Made by a program: the position numbers and the translations under genes
Notes under the pieces: model-generated
Told to the model about the DNA's origin: nothing
The model's input: only the letters and a program-made list of their open reading frames with translations
The model's database searches: none
Part shown: one piece after another, positions 1-8,219 of the stretch
Layout: each line of letters begins with the position of its first letter
Numbering within the stretch: position 1 is the stretch's first letter
Assembly: GCF_004345245.1 (NCBI RefSeq)
Contig: NZ_SLUQ01000001.1
Location: 620,001-684,000, forward strand
Direction: 5' to 3'
DNA: 64,000 bases
Source: Rhizobium sp. BK251
GTDB taxonomy: Bacteria > Pseudomonadota > Alphaproteobacteria > Rhizobiales > Rhizobiaceae

Positions 1-2
1 GC

Positions 3-314
3 TTCAACTCATCAGCCGTCGCGGTGTCGATCGATACCGGCCACGCCTACTATGCCCATGGTTCCACGGGTGCCCCGCCGGTGGATTACTATGTCGGTGC
101 CGCCGGCAACCTCTTGCAGCACGTCCACCTGCAGGATGCCGATGGCTATGCCGACCGGCACTGGAGCCTCGGTGAGGGCACCATCCAGTGGCGCTCCGTC
201 TTCAAGGCGCTTTCCAGGCTGCAGAGCAATCCGCGCCTGATCATCGAGATCAAGGACAAGTCGAAGGTTCCGGCTTCTGCCGCCTACCTGGCATCGATCG
301 GCGTCGCCGTCTAA
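3..314 (+). CDS. Sugar phosphate isomerase/epimerase, C-terminal part (gene starts before the window)
   Basis: The reading frame is open from the first bases, so only the last ~103 residues are present. They read like the end of a xylose-isomerase-type TIM barrel: a metal-site histidine in LLQHVHLQDADG, then a glycine-rich loop, a helix and the strand PRLIIEIKD, whose final Glu usually closes the metal site. Such enzymes interconvert sugars or sugar acids in carbohydrate catabolism. The substrate cannot be told from this fragment. The GTG at 24 is an internal codon, not the likely start. Confidence 0.75.
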   Translation, partial: FNSSAVAVSIDTGHAYYAHGSTGAPPVDYYVGAAGNLLQHVHLQDADGYADRHWSLGEGTIQWRSVFKALSRLQSNPRLIIEIKDKSKVPASAAYLASIGVAV

Positions 315-399
315 GCATGATTTCCGGCATGGCATGCGGTGGCGAGCCGCGTGCCATGCCGGTCACTTTGGAAGCAGCGCCCTTAACGAGGCGACGCGC

Positions 400-1305
400 C
401 TACCGCTGCTTGTCCGGATGGAAACGGCCGTCCATGAACCTTCCGGCATGCGCGAGAGCCTTGCGCCCGCGCTCCAGATGCGCATTCCACATCGGCCAGG
501 CGTGGATCATGTGGGGCCAGATCTCCAGCGTGACCTCGACATCCGCTTCTCCGGCGGCGGCCGCAAATCGCGTCGCGTCCGCAAGCAATGTCTCGGCCGA
601 GCCTACCTGGATGAGGAGCGGCGGCAGGCCCTTCGGATCGGCGAAGAGGGGAGAGGCCCTCGGATCCCTGCGATCGATCGTCGATGGCAGATAGGCATCG
701 ACGAGTTCCTGCAGGTAGGCCTCGTGGATCAGCGGGTCGATCGTCTCCTTCGTCGCGAGCGTCGCGCCGGAGAGCGTGAGGTCGGTCCAGGGCGAGATCA
801 GCCAGCCGCAGGCGGGCAGAGCTTCTCCTGCATCGCGGAGCATGTTCATCAGCGCGATGGTGAGACCGCCTCCGGCGCTGTCTCCGCCCACGGCGATGTT
901 TTCTGCCGGGATGCCCTGTTCGCGCAGGAAGCGCCAGGCCGCCAATGCATCGTCGAGTGCAGCGGGAAACGGCTTCTCCGGCGCCAGGCTATAGCCGACG
1001 GCAAGCGTTCGCACGCCTGCCGCCCGGCCGGCCTCCGTCACCAGGCGGCGATGGCTGACGATCGAGCCCGAGCAATAGCCGCCACCGTGAAAGAACATCA
1101 GGACCCGCGACGGGTCGCTTCCGGGCGCGATGGACCATTCCGCGGAAAAGCGTCCGAGTTCCACCCGCTGAAGCGTGATATCGTCCGCAATGGGCCAGGT
1201 CGCGCCCACTTCCTCGATCCTCTTGCGCCGCTCGGCCCAGCCCACGGGGCGCGGCTTGGAGGCCAGCAGGGTTCGTATGGCATCGATTTCGCTTTGGCCC
1301 ACCAT
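400..1305 (-). CDS. Alpha/beta hydrolase, hormone-sensitive-lipase (HSL) family esterase
   Basis: A cytosolic carboxylesterase of about 301 residues, normal for the family. The oxyanion-hole motif HGGGY lies near residue 75 and the nucleophile motif GDSAGG near residue 145. A late Asp (ETLLADATRFA) and His (WPHMIHAW) complete the Ser-Asp-His triad. I chose the ATG at 1305, which has a purine-rich GGGGTGG upstream and gives the usual family beginning (EIDAIRTLLASKPRPVGW). The frame extends to 1365, but those 20 residues look unrelated to the family. Such enzymes hydrolyse short-chain esters; the natural substrate is unknown. It is transcribed away from the Rrf2 gene. Confidence 0.85.
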   Translation of the reverse strand: MVGQSEIDAIRTLLASKPRPVGWAERRKRIEEVGATWPIADDITLQRVELGRFSAEWSIAPGSDPSRVLMFFHGGGYCSGSIVSHRRLVTEAGRAAGVRTLAVGYSLAPEKPFPAALDDALAAWRFLREQGIPAENIAVGGDSAGGGLTIALMNMLRDAGEALPACGWLISPWTDLTLSGATLATKETIDPLIHEAYLQELVDAYLPSTIDRRDPRASPLFADPKGLPPLLIQVGSAETLLADATRFAAAAGEADVEVTLEIWPHMIHAWPMWNAHLERGRKALAHAGRFMDGRFHPDKQR

Positions 1306-1656
1306 CTCTGATCCACCCCTGAGCGCGCGGCAGGTTGCTGCCGTATCCTCGTCGATCATATGCATTAGCTACCGGGAGCGGATGCAGTTGCGCCGCTTCC
1401 TCTCCGCCCGCCCGCGGAACCCTCCGACCGGCAATATGCGAGGCGGCCGTGCCGGGCTCGGCAAGCAGGATAGAATTGGCGTGTCGTGGTTGCAAGAAGC
1501 GATCTCGACAGCCTCGAGGCGCAGTCGGCCATCGCCATTCCCCGGCAAGCCCTGTGACATCATGGATCAGTTGAATTTTCGAAGCATCTTGCGCGATGGG
1601 CAATTCGGATTGTATATTAAGGATAATTTATATCCGTATGAATTGGAGTCGAAGCC
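1306..1656. other. Intergenic region between the esterase and the Rrf2 gene
   Basis: About 350 bp holding the divergent promoters. The last 50 bp are AT-rich and contain the Rrf2-type palindrome listed separately, followed by a GGAG ribosome-binding site at about 1644-1648. I see no convincing short gene here. Confidence 0.5.
1621..1635 (+). promoter_or_regulatory. Palindromic operator upstream of the Rrf2 gene
   Basis: The 15-mer GGATAATTTATATCC is an imperfect palindrome (5 of 7 arm positions pair) ending 21 bp before the Rrf2 start codon. Near-identical 15-mers occur twice at 3974-4007 before the operon on the other side of the locus. The position suggests autoregulation by the Rrf2 protein. 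Confidence 0.6.
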
Positions 1657-2145
1657 ATGATATTGCGTAGCCATGTCGAGTGGGCGCTCCATTGCTGTGC
1701 AATTCTCGCGGGGCTTCCCGAGGGCAAGTATCTCTCAACCAAGGCGCTCGCCGAATTCCATGGGCTGCCGAAGGAATATCTCTCCAAGGCGCTCCAGGCA
1801 CTCTCGCAGGCCGATCTCGTGGATACGACCCTCGGTCCGACCGGCGGTTACCGCCTTGCGAAGCCCACCTCCGACATCACTGTGCTTGATATCGTGGAAG
1901 CGGTGGAGGGTAAGGCGAGAACCTTCGAATGCACGAATATCCGTGCTGCCAATCCTTGCCGCCCGGCCGGGTTTTGCGACGCTGGGCCTTGTGCGGTCGC
2001 GAGGGTCATGTGGGCGGCGGATGAGGCGTGGCGTTCTTCGCTGAGAAATGTCCGCCTTTCCGACCTCGTCGCGACTGTCGCGGATGATGTGCCGCAGGAC
2101 GTATGGAAAAGCACCGGTGCGTGGATAGCCCGGCGCGCGGGATAA
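1657..2145 (+). CDS. Rrf2-family transcriptional regulator with four C-terminal cysteines
   Basis: A 162-residue DNA-binding protein of the Rrf2 family (relatives IscR, NsrR, CymR). The N-terminal winged helix runs from about residue 8 to 70 and includes the wing motif GPTGGYRLAKP. The dimerisation helix and effector region follow. Cysteines at 92, 101, 107 and 112 sit where IscR and NsrR bind an Fe-S cluster, so redox, nitric-oxide or oxygen sensing is plausible but unproven. A palindrome just upstream is repeated before the operon 1.3 kb away (AhpD-like, NmrA-like, cupin), its probable regulon. The ATG at 1657 has a good GGAG ribosome-binding site. Confidence 0.88.
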   Translation: MILRSHVEWALHCCAILAGLPEGKYLSTKALAEFHGLPKEYLSKALQALSQADLVDTTLGPTGGYRLAKPTSDITVLDIVEAVEGKARTFECTNIRAANPCRPAGFCDAGPCAVARVMWAADEAWRSSLRNVRLSDLVATVADDVPQDVWKSTGAWIARRAG

Positions 2146-2155
2146 CGAGATGCGA

Positions 2156-2186
2156 CCGCCCGTGCCAGCGGAGAAGGCACGGGCGG
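2156..2186. terminator. Hairpin between convergent genes
   Basis: A perfect 11-bp stem (CCGCCCGTGCC at 2156-2166 with GGCACGGGCGG at 2176-2186) and a 9-nt loop lie in the 50-bp gap between the ends of the Rrf2 and cupin genes. There is no T-run on either strand, so it is a weak or bidirectional terminator candidate. Confidence 0.5.
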
Positions 2187-2196
2187 CCGGTCGTCG

Positions 2197-2622
2197 TCAC
2201 TTCTGCGGGAACGTAAGCTCGTGCTCTTTGGTATCGACAACGAAGACGGCAAGCAGTTTCGCCGGCTTGGTCTTGCTACCGTTGGCGCTGACGCCGTGAT
2301 GGTCGCCCGGCAGTTCGCTGAAGCTCTCGCCGGCCTTGTAGGTCTTGACGGGTCCGTCGTTGACCTGGCTGGTGATTTCACCCTCGAGCACCGTCGCGTA
2401 GATGAACGCCGAGGTGGCATGGGTGTGTGCCGCACTGAAACCGCCGGGTCCGTATTCGACGAGCACGCCGCGGATGCTCTTTCCGGGAACGTTCGGTAGT
2501 TCGTGGTCATAGACCTGCGTGACCTTCGCGTCCTTGTTGGTGGTCTTCAGGTCGTGGGCATTGGCAACGGCTGCCGTCAACGCGAGTGCCGCGACTGTTG
2601 CGGCAAGAACGGACTTGATCAT
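2197..2622 (-). CDS. Secreted cupin-domain protein
   Basis: A 141-residue protein with a cleavable signal peptide (Lys, then a hydrophobic stretch ending VANAHD near residue 22) and one cupin barrel. Cupin motif 1 is visible as GGFSAAHTHATSAFIYATVLEGEI; motif 2 is ELPGDHHGVSANGS. The histidines would bind one metal ion. Periplasmic single-domain cupins of this kind are often co-encoded with AhpD-like and NAD(P)H-binding proteins, but the reaction is unknown. The start at 2622 has an AGGAG site and fits the signal peptide; the upstream extension in the same frame overlaps the NmrA-like gene and is not needed. It is the last gene of the Rrf2-linked operon. Confidence 0.8.
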   Translation of the reverse strand: MIKSVLAATVAALALTAAVANAHDLKTTNKDAKVTQVYDHELPNVPGKSIRGVLVEYGPGGFSAAHTHATSAFIYATVLEGEITSQVNDGPVKTYKAGESFSELPGDHHGVSANGSKTKPAKLLAVFVVDTKEHELTFPQK

Positions 2623-2671
2623 TGGAATTCTCCTTTCATTTGCTTCGCATGAGGCGTGCGAGCAGAGCTCT

Positions 2672-3421
2672 TCAGGCTGCCTTTTCTGCGAGCCATTTCT
2701 TGAGTGTCGTGGCGCCAAGCTTCGGATTTTCGTCCGAGACGAGCGAGCCCGGCTGGAGCTTGGAGCCGAAATATTCCGCCTCGGGATCGCCGACGACGGT
2801 GCGGCTGTCGCCCTTCAGGGCAAGGTAGTCCTTGACGACCTCGTTCATCGGGAACCGTTCCGGACCTGCGATCTCGAGGATGCCGGTCAGAGGCTTCGCG
2901 AGGGCTGCCTCTGCCACGAAGCCCGCGACGTCGCTCGCGGCGATCGGCTGCAGGAAGCCGGTCGATACCCTGACCTCGTCGCCTGTCGTCGCGGTGTAGG
3001 CGATGGCATCGAGGAATTCGAGGAACTGGGTTGCCCTGACGATGGTGTAGGGAATCCCGGAGTTCCTGATGATTGTTTCCTGCGCCAGCTTCGCCCGGAA
3101 ATAACCATTCCCCGGCAGCCGGTCCGTGCCGACGACGGAAAGCGCGACGAAGTGGTGGATGCCTGCTTCCTTGCCGGCCTTTACCAGGTTCGTGGTGGAC
3201 TTCTGGAAGAATTCCAGCACGGCCTGGTCCTCGAAGGACGGCGAGTTCGAGACGTCGACGAGGACGTCCGCGTTCTTGAGGGCCTCGGCGATGCCTTCTC
3301 CAGTAACGGCGTCGATGCCGTTGCGCCGGGATGCGGCAATGACCTCGTGGCCCTTCAGCTTCAGGGTTTCCGCGACTTTCGATCCGATGAGGCCGCTGCC
3401 TCCGATGATGACCATTTTCAT
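2672..3421 (-). CDS. NAD(P)H-binding atypical SDR / NmrA-like protein
   Basis: A 249-residue Rossmann-fold protein. The dinucleotide motif is at the N-terminus (IIGGSGLIGSKV), followed by a strand-helix pair ending AASRR, whose Arg residues suggest NADP(H) preference. The family tail (PIAASDVAGFVAEAAL, then AGPERFPMNEVV) matches the NmrA / SDR5-type reductases and redox sensors. It lacks a classic YxxxK pair, as expected for atypical SDRs. It is the middle gene of a three-gene operon read leftwards from 3954, 53 bp after the AhpD-like gene and 49 bp before the cupin. The operon points to handling of oxidised or electrophilic compounds; the substrate is unknown. Confidence 0.82.
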   Translation of the reverse strand: MKMVIIGGSGLIGSKVAETLKLKGHEVIAASRRNGIDAVTGEGIAEALKNADVLVDVSNSPSFEDQAVLEFFQKSTTNLVKAGKEAGIHHFVALSVVGTDRLPGNGYFRAKLAQETIIRNSGIPYTIVRATQFLEFLDAIAYTATTGDEVRVSTGFLQPIAASDVAGFVAEAALAKPLTGILEIAGPERFPMNEVVKDYLALKGDSRTVVGDPEAEYFGSKLQPGSLVSDENPKLGATTLKKWLAEKAA

Positions 3422-3474
3422 GGTTGCTCTCCTTCAGGTCTTGTCTTGGTTTCTGCTGATTTGACGCCTGCGGT

Positions 3475-3954
3475 TTAGGCGAGCCCTGCCTTGTCGAGGC
3501 CGTACATCTTGTCGGCGGAGCCCGGGGTCGCCTGGAATGCAACACCTGCACGGTTCCAGGCATTGATCGTCATGATTACGAAGGTCAGGTCGGCGAGTTC
3601 CTTTTCCGAGAACTGGCCCCTGACACGCTCGTATAGTTCGTCCGAGACGCCTTCGCTCAGGGAAGCCGTAAGGGCCTCGGTCCATGCCAGTGCAGCGCGC
3701 TCGCGCGGCTCGAACAGCGGCGATTCCTTCCAGATGGCCACATGATACAGCCTGAGCTCGCGCTCACCGTGAATCTTCGCCTCCTTCACATGCATGTCCA
3801 GGCAAAAGGCGCAGCCGTTCAGCTGGGAGGCGCGGATCTGGACCAGATCGATCATCCGGTCCTCGATGACGCCGTGCCGGAGGAGACCGGAAAGCTCCGC
3901 GAGCTTCTGGAACATCTCGGGCGACAGCTTTGCGTAGTTAAGTCGTTGATTCAT
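3475..3954 (-). CDS. Carboxymuconolactone decarboxylase / AhpD-like peroxidase-type protein
   Basis: A 159-residue all-helical protein with the AhpD signature: a redox CxxC and a following histidine in NGCAFCLDMHVKEA, near residue 50, preceded by the usual RASQL helix. AhpD-type proteins use the Cys pair and His as a disulfide relay that reduces peroxides. It is first in the leftward operon with the NmrA-like and cupin genes. The start codon at 3954 has a strong AAAGGAG site. Two tandem Rrf2-type palindromes lie 20-53 bp upstream, so it is probably repressed by the Rrf2 protein encoded at the far end of the locus. Confidence 0.87.
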   Translation of the reverse strand: MNQRLNYAKLSPEMFQKLAELSGLLRHGVIEDRMIDLVQIRASQLNGCAFCLDMHVKEAKIHGERELRLYHVAIWKESPLFEPRERAALAWTEALTASLSEGVSDELYERVRGQFSEKELADLTFVIMTINAWNRAGVAFQATPGSADKMYGLDKAGLA

Positions 3955-3973
3955 TTTGCTCTCCTTTAATTGA

Positions 3974-4007
3974 GGATATTAAATATCCTTATGGATATAA
4001 AATATCC
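3974..4007 (-). promoter_or_regulatory. Tandem palindromic operators of the AhpD-like operon
   Basis: Two 15-mers, GGATATTAAATATCC (3974-3988, perfect 7-bp arms) and GGATATAAAATATCC (3993-4007, 6 of 7), sit 19 bp apart centre to centre. They lie between the AhpD-like start and the divergent LysR gene. The same motif precedes the Rrf2 gene at 1621-1635. Spacing near two helical turns would place two dimers on one face of the DNA. Confidence 0.7.
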
Positions 4008-4085
4008 GTGATTGCTGGACTGTAAAGCGAAACTGCGCTACGTTTTGGGAATAATCGCTATGACGAAAAGTATGAGGGGCAGACG

Positions 4086-5009
4086 ATGGACATCGTGGCG
4101 GCACTCAAAACCTTCATGCGGGTTGCGGAGACGGGTTCGTTTTCTGCTGCCGCGCTCGATCTCGAACTCACCCAGCCGGCCGTTTCGCGCCAGGTGTCAT
4201 CCCTCGAGGTGAAGCTGAACGCGCGGCTGCTTCACAGGACGACGAACGGTCTGGCACTGACGGCGGAGGGGGAGCGGATGCTGCCGCTTGCCCTGAAGGT
4301 GCTGGAGGCGGTGGAGGAACTGGGGGACACGGTCTGCGCAGACGCGGCGTCCCCTTCCGGCAAGGTCCGCCTCAGCGTGCCGGTTCCGCTCGGACTTTAT
4401 CTCAGCGACAGGCTGGGTGCGTTTCTTGACGCCAATCCGCGGTTGGCCGTCGAGCTGATCCTGCGCGAGACAGCCTCCGATCTCGTCGAGGAGGGCATCG
4501 ACCTGGAAGTCAGACTGGGCCCTGTGGCCGACAGCACGCTGATCTGCCGGCGCATCGGCTGGACGACGGCCCATCTCGTCGGCTCGCCCTCCTATCTTGC
4601 CCGCCGGGAGCAACCGCTGAGGCCCGAGGATCTGAAGGAACACGATTGCATATGCTACGCCCGCGCCGGCATGGCGCGCACCTGGACCTTCTCCAGCGGA
4701 TCGCGTGACGAGAGCGTCCGCGTCGCGCCTCGGCTGACCTCGAACAACGTCGTCGCCGTTCACCGCGCAACGCTCGCGGGTGCCGGTCTCTCGGTGTTGT
4801 CGCATATTGTGGCGGATCCCGAGATCGAGGCGGGGCGGCTGGTGAAGCTGATGCCGGACTATCCGCCGTCGCCCCTGCCTATCAATGTCGTCTACCCGTC
4901 CAGGAAAAACGTGCCTTCGCGGGTCAAGGCCGTCCTCGATTTTCTCGTGGACGCGGTCCGGGCGGATCCGCGCATGTGCGCTGTCGGCGATACCGACGAG
5001 GCCCAGTAG
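4086..5009 (+). CDS. LysR-family transcriptional regulator
   Basis: A 307-residue LysR-type regulator. The N-terminal helix-turn-helix is clear (AETGSFSAAALDLELTQPAV, then SRQVSSLE, residues ~15-45), followed by the RTTNGLALTAEG wing and a periplasmic-binding-like sensor domain from about residue 90. Overall it resembles the CrgA/DsdC-like branch that begins MDIVAALKTFMRVAETGSFS. It starts at the ATG at 4086 with GAGGGG upstream. It is divergent from the AhpD-like operon and convergent with the alcohol dehydrogenase. Either could be its target, but I see no clear T-N11-A site that decides. Confidence 0.88.
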   Translation: MDIVAALKTFMRVAETGSFSAAALDLELTQPAVSRQVSSLEVKLNARLLHRTTNGLALTAEGERMLPLALKVLEAVEELGDTVCADAASPSGKVRLSVPVPLGLYLSDRLGAFLDANPRLAVELILRETASDLVEEGIDLEVRLGPVADSTLICRRIGWTTAHLVGSPSYLARREQPLRPEDLKEHDCICYARAGMARTWTFSSGSRDESVRVAPRLTSNNVVAVHRATLAGAGLSVLSHIVADPEIEAGRLVKLMPDYPPSPLPINVVYPSRKNVPSRVKAVLDFLVDAVRADPRMCAVGDTDEAQ

Positions 5010-5021
5010 AGCGCCCCGGCC

Positions 5022-6062
5022 TCAGAACCGGGTAATCACGCTGATGCCAGTTCCTTCCGCCTTGTCGAGCGCCATCAGGGCAGGGACAGCCTCTTCGAGG
5101 CTGATCCTGCGGCCGATCAGCTTCTGCGGCGCGATCTTGCCGGCTGCGAGCATCGATAGCATCGCGTCGTAGCGCCACGCCTGCATTCCGTGGCTGCCAT
5201 AGATCTCGAGTTCGTGGGAGATTACCTGCGCCATCGGGATCTGCGGCGTCGCGTGGCTGCCGGTCATCAGCCCCACCTGCACGTGCCGTCCGCGGCGGCG
5301 AAGGTTCTTGATGGAGTTGAAGCATGTGGCGGGGTGCCCCAGCGCGTCGATCGAGACGTGCGCTCCGCCCTTGGTGATCTCGCGCACCGCCTCTGCCACA
5401 TCCGTGACCTTCGACGCGTTGATGGTAGCGACAGCCCCGCACTCGCGGGCGAAGGCGAGCTTCTCGTCGGATATGTCGATCGCGATTGCATTTGCACCGA
5501 GCGCCGTTGCGATCATGATGGCGGAGAGGCCGACACCGCCGCAGCCATGCACGGCGATCCACTCGCCGGGGCGCGTGCGCGCCTGGTCCGAAACGGCCCG
5601 GAAGGAGGTGGCGAAACGGCAGCCGAGGCTCGCCGCGGTCGCATCGTCGATGGTGTCAGGCAGGTGCACGAGATTGGTGTCGGCATAGTCGATCGCAACA
5701 TATTCGGCAAACGAGCCCCAATGGGTGAAGCCCGGCTGGAACTGGTTGGGACAGACCTGCTGGTTGCCGGAATGGCACTCGGCGCAATGCCCGCAGCCGG
5801 AAACGAAAGGCACGGTCACGCGGTCGCCGATCCTGAAACGCATCACGCCCTTGCCGATCGCAATCACCTTGCCCGCCAGCTCATGCCCCGGCACATGCGG
5901 CAGGTGGATGTCCGAGTCATGGCCCATCCAGCCGTGCCAGTCGCTGCGGCAAAGACCAGTGGCGCCCACCTTGATGACGACGCCGTCCTCCGAAGGTGTC
6001 GGATCGGGAAGGGTCCGGATCTCCGGTTCCTTCTCGAAGGCGTCGTAGAACATGGCTTTCAT
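5022..6062 (-). CDS. Zinc-dependent alcohol dehydrogenase
   Basis: A 346-residue medium-chain dehydrogenase. The catalytic zinc site is visible as [10 protein letters not shown] (Cys near 38) and the PGHELAGKV motif. The structural zinc site is the four-cysteine lobe [17 protein letters not shown] near residues 90-105. The Rossmann motif [13 protein letters not shown] lies near residue 175, and an Asp at the end of the next strand (AIDIS) suggests NAD+. It oxidises an alcohol or polyol to the aldehyde or ketone in the cytosol; the substrate is unknown. I chose the ATG at 6062 (MKAMFYDAF), the normal family start, over an upstream in-frame ATG at 6146 that would add 28 atypical residues. The gene ends 12 bp from the convergent LysR gene. 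Confidence 0.88.
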   Translation of the reverse strand: MKAMFYDAFEKEPEIRTLPDPTPSEDGVVIKVGATGLCRSDWHGWMGHDSDIHLPHVPGHELAGKVIAIGKGVMRFRIGDRVTVPFVSGCGHCAECHSGNQQVCPNQFQPGFTHWGSFAEYVAIDYADTNLVHLPDTIDDATAASLGCRFATSFRAVSDQARTRPGEWIAVHGCGGVGLSAIMIATALGANAIAIDISDEKLAFARECGAVATINASKVTDVAEAVREITKGGAHVSIDALGHPATCFNSIKNLRRRGRHVQVGLMTGSHATPQIPMAQVISHELEIYGSHGMQAWRYDAMLSMLAAGKIAPQKLIGRRISLEEAVPALMALDKAEGTGISVITRF

Positions 6063-6317
6063 CGGATTGTCTCTTGAGCGTGCCGCTTCGATTCCCGCTC
6101 CATGATGGCACCGCGGGGCGATTGCTCCAATGGCCGGATGCATCATTTTCGCTTATGCACCCATCGATGCGGAGAGGGGTCGCGCGCAGGATTATTACAA
6201 TTGAAACGCGCTCTCCGGCATATTCTTGCTTACGCATTCCCGCAGCGAGTTTGCCCTTGACCGGCCCGAACCGGGGGGATTTTGCTACTTGCCTTCAAGA
6301 ACAAAAGGATAGGGAAC

Positions 6318-7205
6318 ATGGCCGTCGATACGTCGCCTCGCACAGCAACCTGGACCTATGTCGAGGGAGAATGGCTCCAGGGGAACCCGCCGCTGATCGG
6401 CCCGACCTCCCACGCAATGTGGCTCGGCTCCTCGGTGTTCGACGGCGCCCGCTGGTTCGATGGCATCGCTCCCGATCTCGATCTGCATTGCCAGCGCGTC
6501 AACCGCTCGGCGGTCGCCATGGGACTGAAGCCCCTGAAGACCGCCGAGGAAATCGAGCAACTGACCTGGGAAGGCATCAAGAAGTTCGATGGCAAGACGC
6601 CGATCTATATCAAGCCGATGTATTGGGGCGAGCATGGCTCGCCCGGCAGCGTCGTCATGGTCGATGGTGCGAGCACCCGTTTTGCCCTTTGCCTCTTCGA
6701 GGCGCCGATGGGTGGCCACGGCGGTACGTCGCTTACCCTTTCTCCCTATCGCCGGCCGACGCCGGAATGCGCCAATACCGACGCGAAGGCCGGCGCCCTC
6801 TACCCGAACAGCGCCCGCATGATCATGGAGGCGAAGAGCCGCGGTTTCGACAATGCCCTGGTGCGCGACCTGAACGGAAACGTCGTGGAGACCGCATCCT
6901 CCAACGTCTTCATGGTCAAGGATGGCGTCGTCAAGACGCCGGCCGCCAACCGCACCTTCCTGGCGGGCATCACCCGCGGGCGCGTCATCAAGCTCCTGCA
7001 GCATGCGGGCTTCGACGTCCGCGAGGCGACGCTCGGCGTTGAGGACTTCATGGATGCCGACGAAGTCTTCACGAGCGGCAACTATTCGAAGGTCGTTGCC
7101 GTCGCGCGGCTCGACGACCGCGAATTCCAGCAGGGACCCGTCACGCGCAAGGCGCTGGAACTTTACATGGACTGGGCCCACGGCCGTCTTGCCAGCGCAG
7201 AGTAA
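6318..7205 (+). CDS. Branched-chain aminotransferase-like protein (PLP fold type IV)
   Basis: A 295-residue class-IV aminotransferase. The PLP lysine is in TDAKAGALYPNS near residue 160. The phosphate-cup and substrate motifs (GNVVETASSNVFMVKDG, then RTFLAGITRGRVI) match the BCAT / D-amino-acid aminotransferase family. It would swap the amino group between a branched-chain or similar amino acid and 2-oxoglutarate. The ATG at 6318 is preceded by AAGGATAGGG. The frame can be extended 12 residues upstream, without a better ribosome site. It stands alone, with no ilv genes nearby, so a specialised substrate is possible. Confidence 0.87.
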   Translation: MAVDTSPRTATWTYVEGEWLQGNPPLIGPTSHAMWLGSSVFDGARWFDGIAPDLDLHCQRVNRSAVAMGLKPLKTAEEIEQLTWEGIKKFDGKTPIYIKPMYWGEHGSPGSVVMVDGASTRFALCLFEAPMGGHGGTSLTLSPYRRPTPECANTDAKAGALYPNSARMIMEAKSRGFDNALVRDLNGNVVETASSNVFMVKDGVVKTPAANRTFLAGITRGRVIKLLQHAGFDVREATLGVEDFMDADEVFTSGNYSKVVAVARLDDREFQQGPVTRKALELYMDWAHGRLASAE

Positions 7206-7276
7206 GCGCGCTGGACTATTGCAGCGGGACGCCTAGATCCTCAATGTTTCTGGCCCGCTAGCTTTGAAGTCGCCCC

Positions 7277-8206
7277 ATGATCGTTCGTCCTCGGCCCACC
7301 GCGCTTCAATTGTTCTACACGATGCGCGGTTCGGTCATCAAACAGGTCTTCCCGCAGATCCTGTTTACCGGCGTTCTCTCGGCGCTCGTCGTCCTGGCCC
7401 ATAACGTCGCCCCCGGGATGCTGCCGGACTTCAGCGGTGCGCCCTTCGCCGTCCTTGGGCTTGCAATCTCCATCTTCCTCGGTTTCCGCAACAATGCCTG
7501 TTATGACCGCTGGTGGGAGGCGCGGCGGCTCTGGGGCCAGTTGATCTCGTCTTCGCGCAGTTTTGCCCGCCAGACGCTCATCCTTGAGTGCGGCGCTGGA
7601 GAAGAGGGCCGGATTGCACGGCTGCGGCTGCTCAGTTTGCTCATTGCTTTTGCCCAATCGCTGGTGTTCCACCTTCGCCCGTCGGAGGCCCATCGCGGCA
7701 AGGTCGTCGAGCGGCTACCGCCTGATCTCGCGGAACGGTTCCACGCCAGCCGCAATCCGTCGAATGCGATAATACAGGCAATCGGCCATGATCTCGCGGC
7801 TTTGCGCGCACGCGGCCTCCTCAGCGACATTGACTTCCAGTCGCTGGACCGCACGCTGGGCGAAATGACCTTCGCGCAGGCCGGTTGCGAGCGGATCCGC
7901 TCCACGCCGGTGCCTTTCGGCTACACGCTGCTGCTGCACCGCACCGCTCATTTGTTCTGTCTGCTGCTGCCCTTCGGCTTCGCTGACGTGCTGGACTGGT
8001 TCACGCCGATCACCGTGTCTCTGGTCGCCTACACCTTCTTCGGGCTCGACGCGCTTGGCGACGAGCTTGAAGAACCGTTCGGAACGCGGTCGAATGCGCT
8101 GCCGATCGGCGCTCTGGCCGACACGATCGAGATCAACCTGCGCGAGGCGATGGGCGAGACCGACCTGCCTCCACTGCCCATGCCGGTGGACTACCTGCTC
8201 ATGTGA
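7277..8206 (+). CDS. Bestrophin-like anion channel (RFP-TM / UPF0187 family)
   Basis: A 309-residue inner-membrane protein. The family core is visible: an N-terminal membrane helix (VFPQILFTGVLSALVVLAHN), a second helix ending FLGFRNNACYDRWWEAR, which is the bestrophin hallmark, and two further helices near residues 215-255 (LLLHRTAHLFCLLLPFGFAD, VSLVAYTFFGLDAL). The conserved late motif LEEPFG follows. Prokaryotic homologues form pentameric ion channels. The ribosome site before 7277 is weak, but no other ATG fits. It is convergent with the MFS gene, with a 13-bp gap. Confidence 0.87.
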   Translation: MIVRPRPTALQLFYTMRGSVIKQVFPQILFTGVLSALVVLAHNVAPGMLPDFSGAPFAVLGLAISIFLGFRNNACYDRWWEARRLWGQLISSSRSFARQTLILECGAGEEGRIARLRLLSLLIAFAQSLVFHLRPSEAHRGKVVERLPPDLAERFHASRNPSNAIIQAIGHDLAALRARGLLSDIDFQSLDRTLGEMTFAQAGCERIRSTPVPFGYTLLLHRTAHLFCLLLPFGFADVLDWFTPITVSLVAYTFFGLDALGDELEEPFGTRSNALPIGALADTIEINLREAMGETDLPPLPMPVDYLLM

Positions 8207-8219
8207 TTGCGGAGACCGT

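Noticed and set aside
2519..3478. Long open frame of 319 codons on the plus strand across the NmrA-like gene
   Set aside because: It is the mirror of a well-supported minus-strand gene, with no known motifs and no ribosome site.
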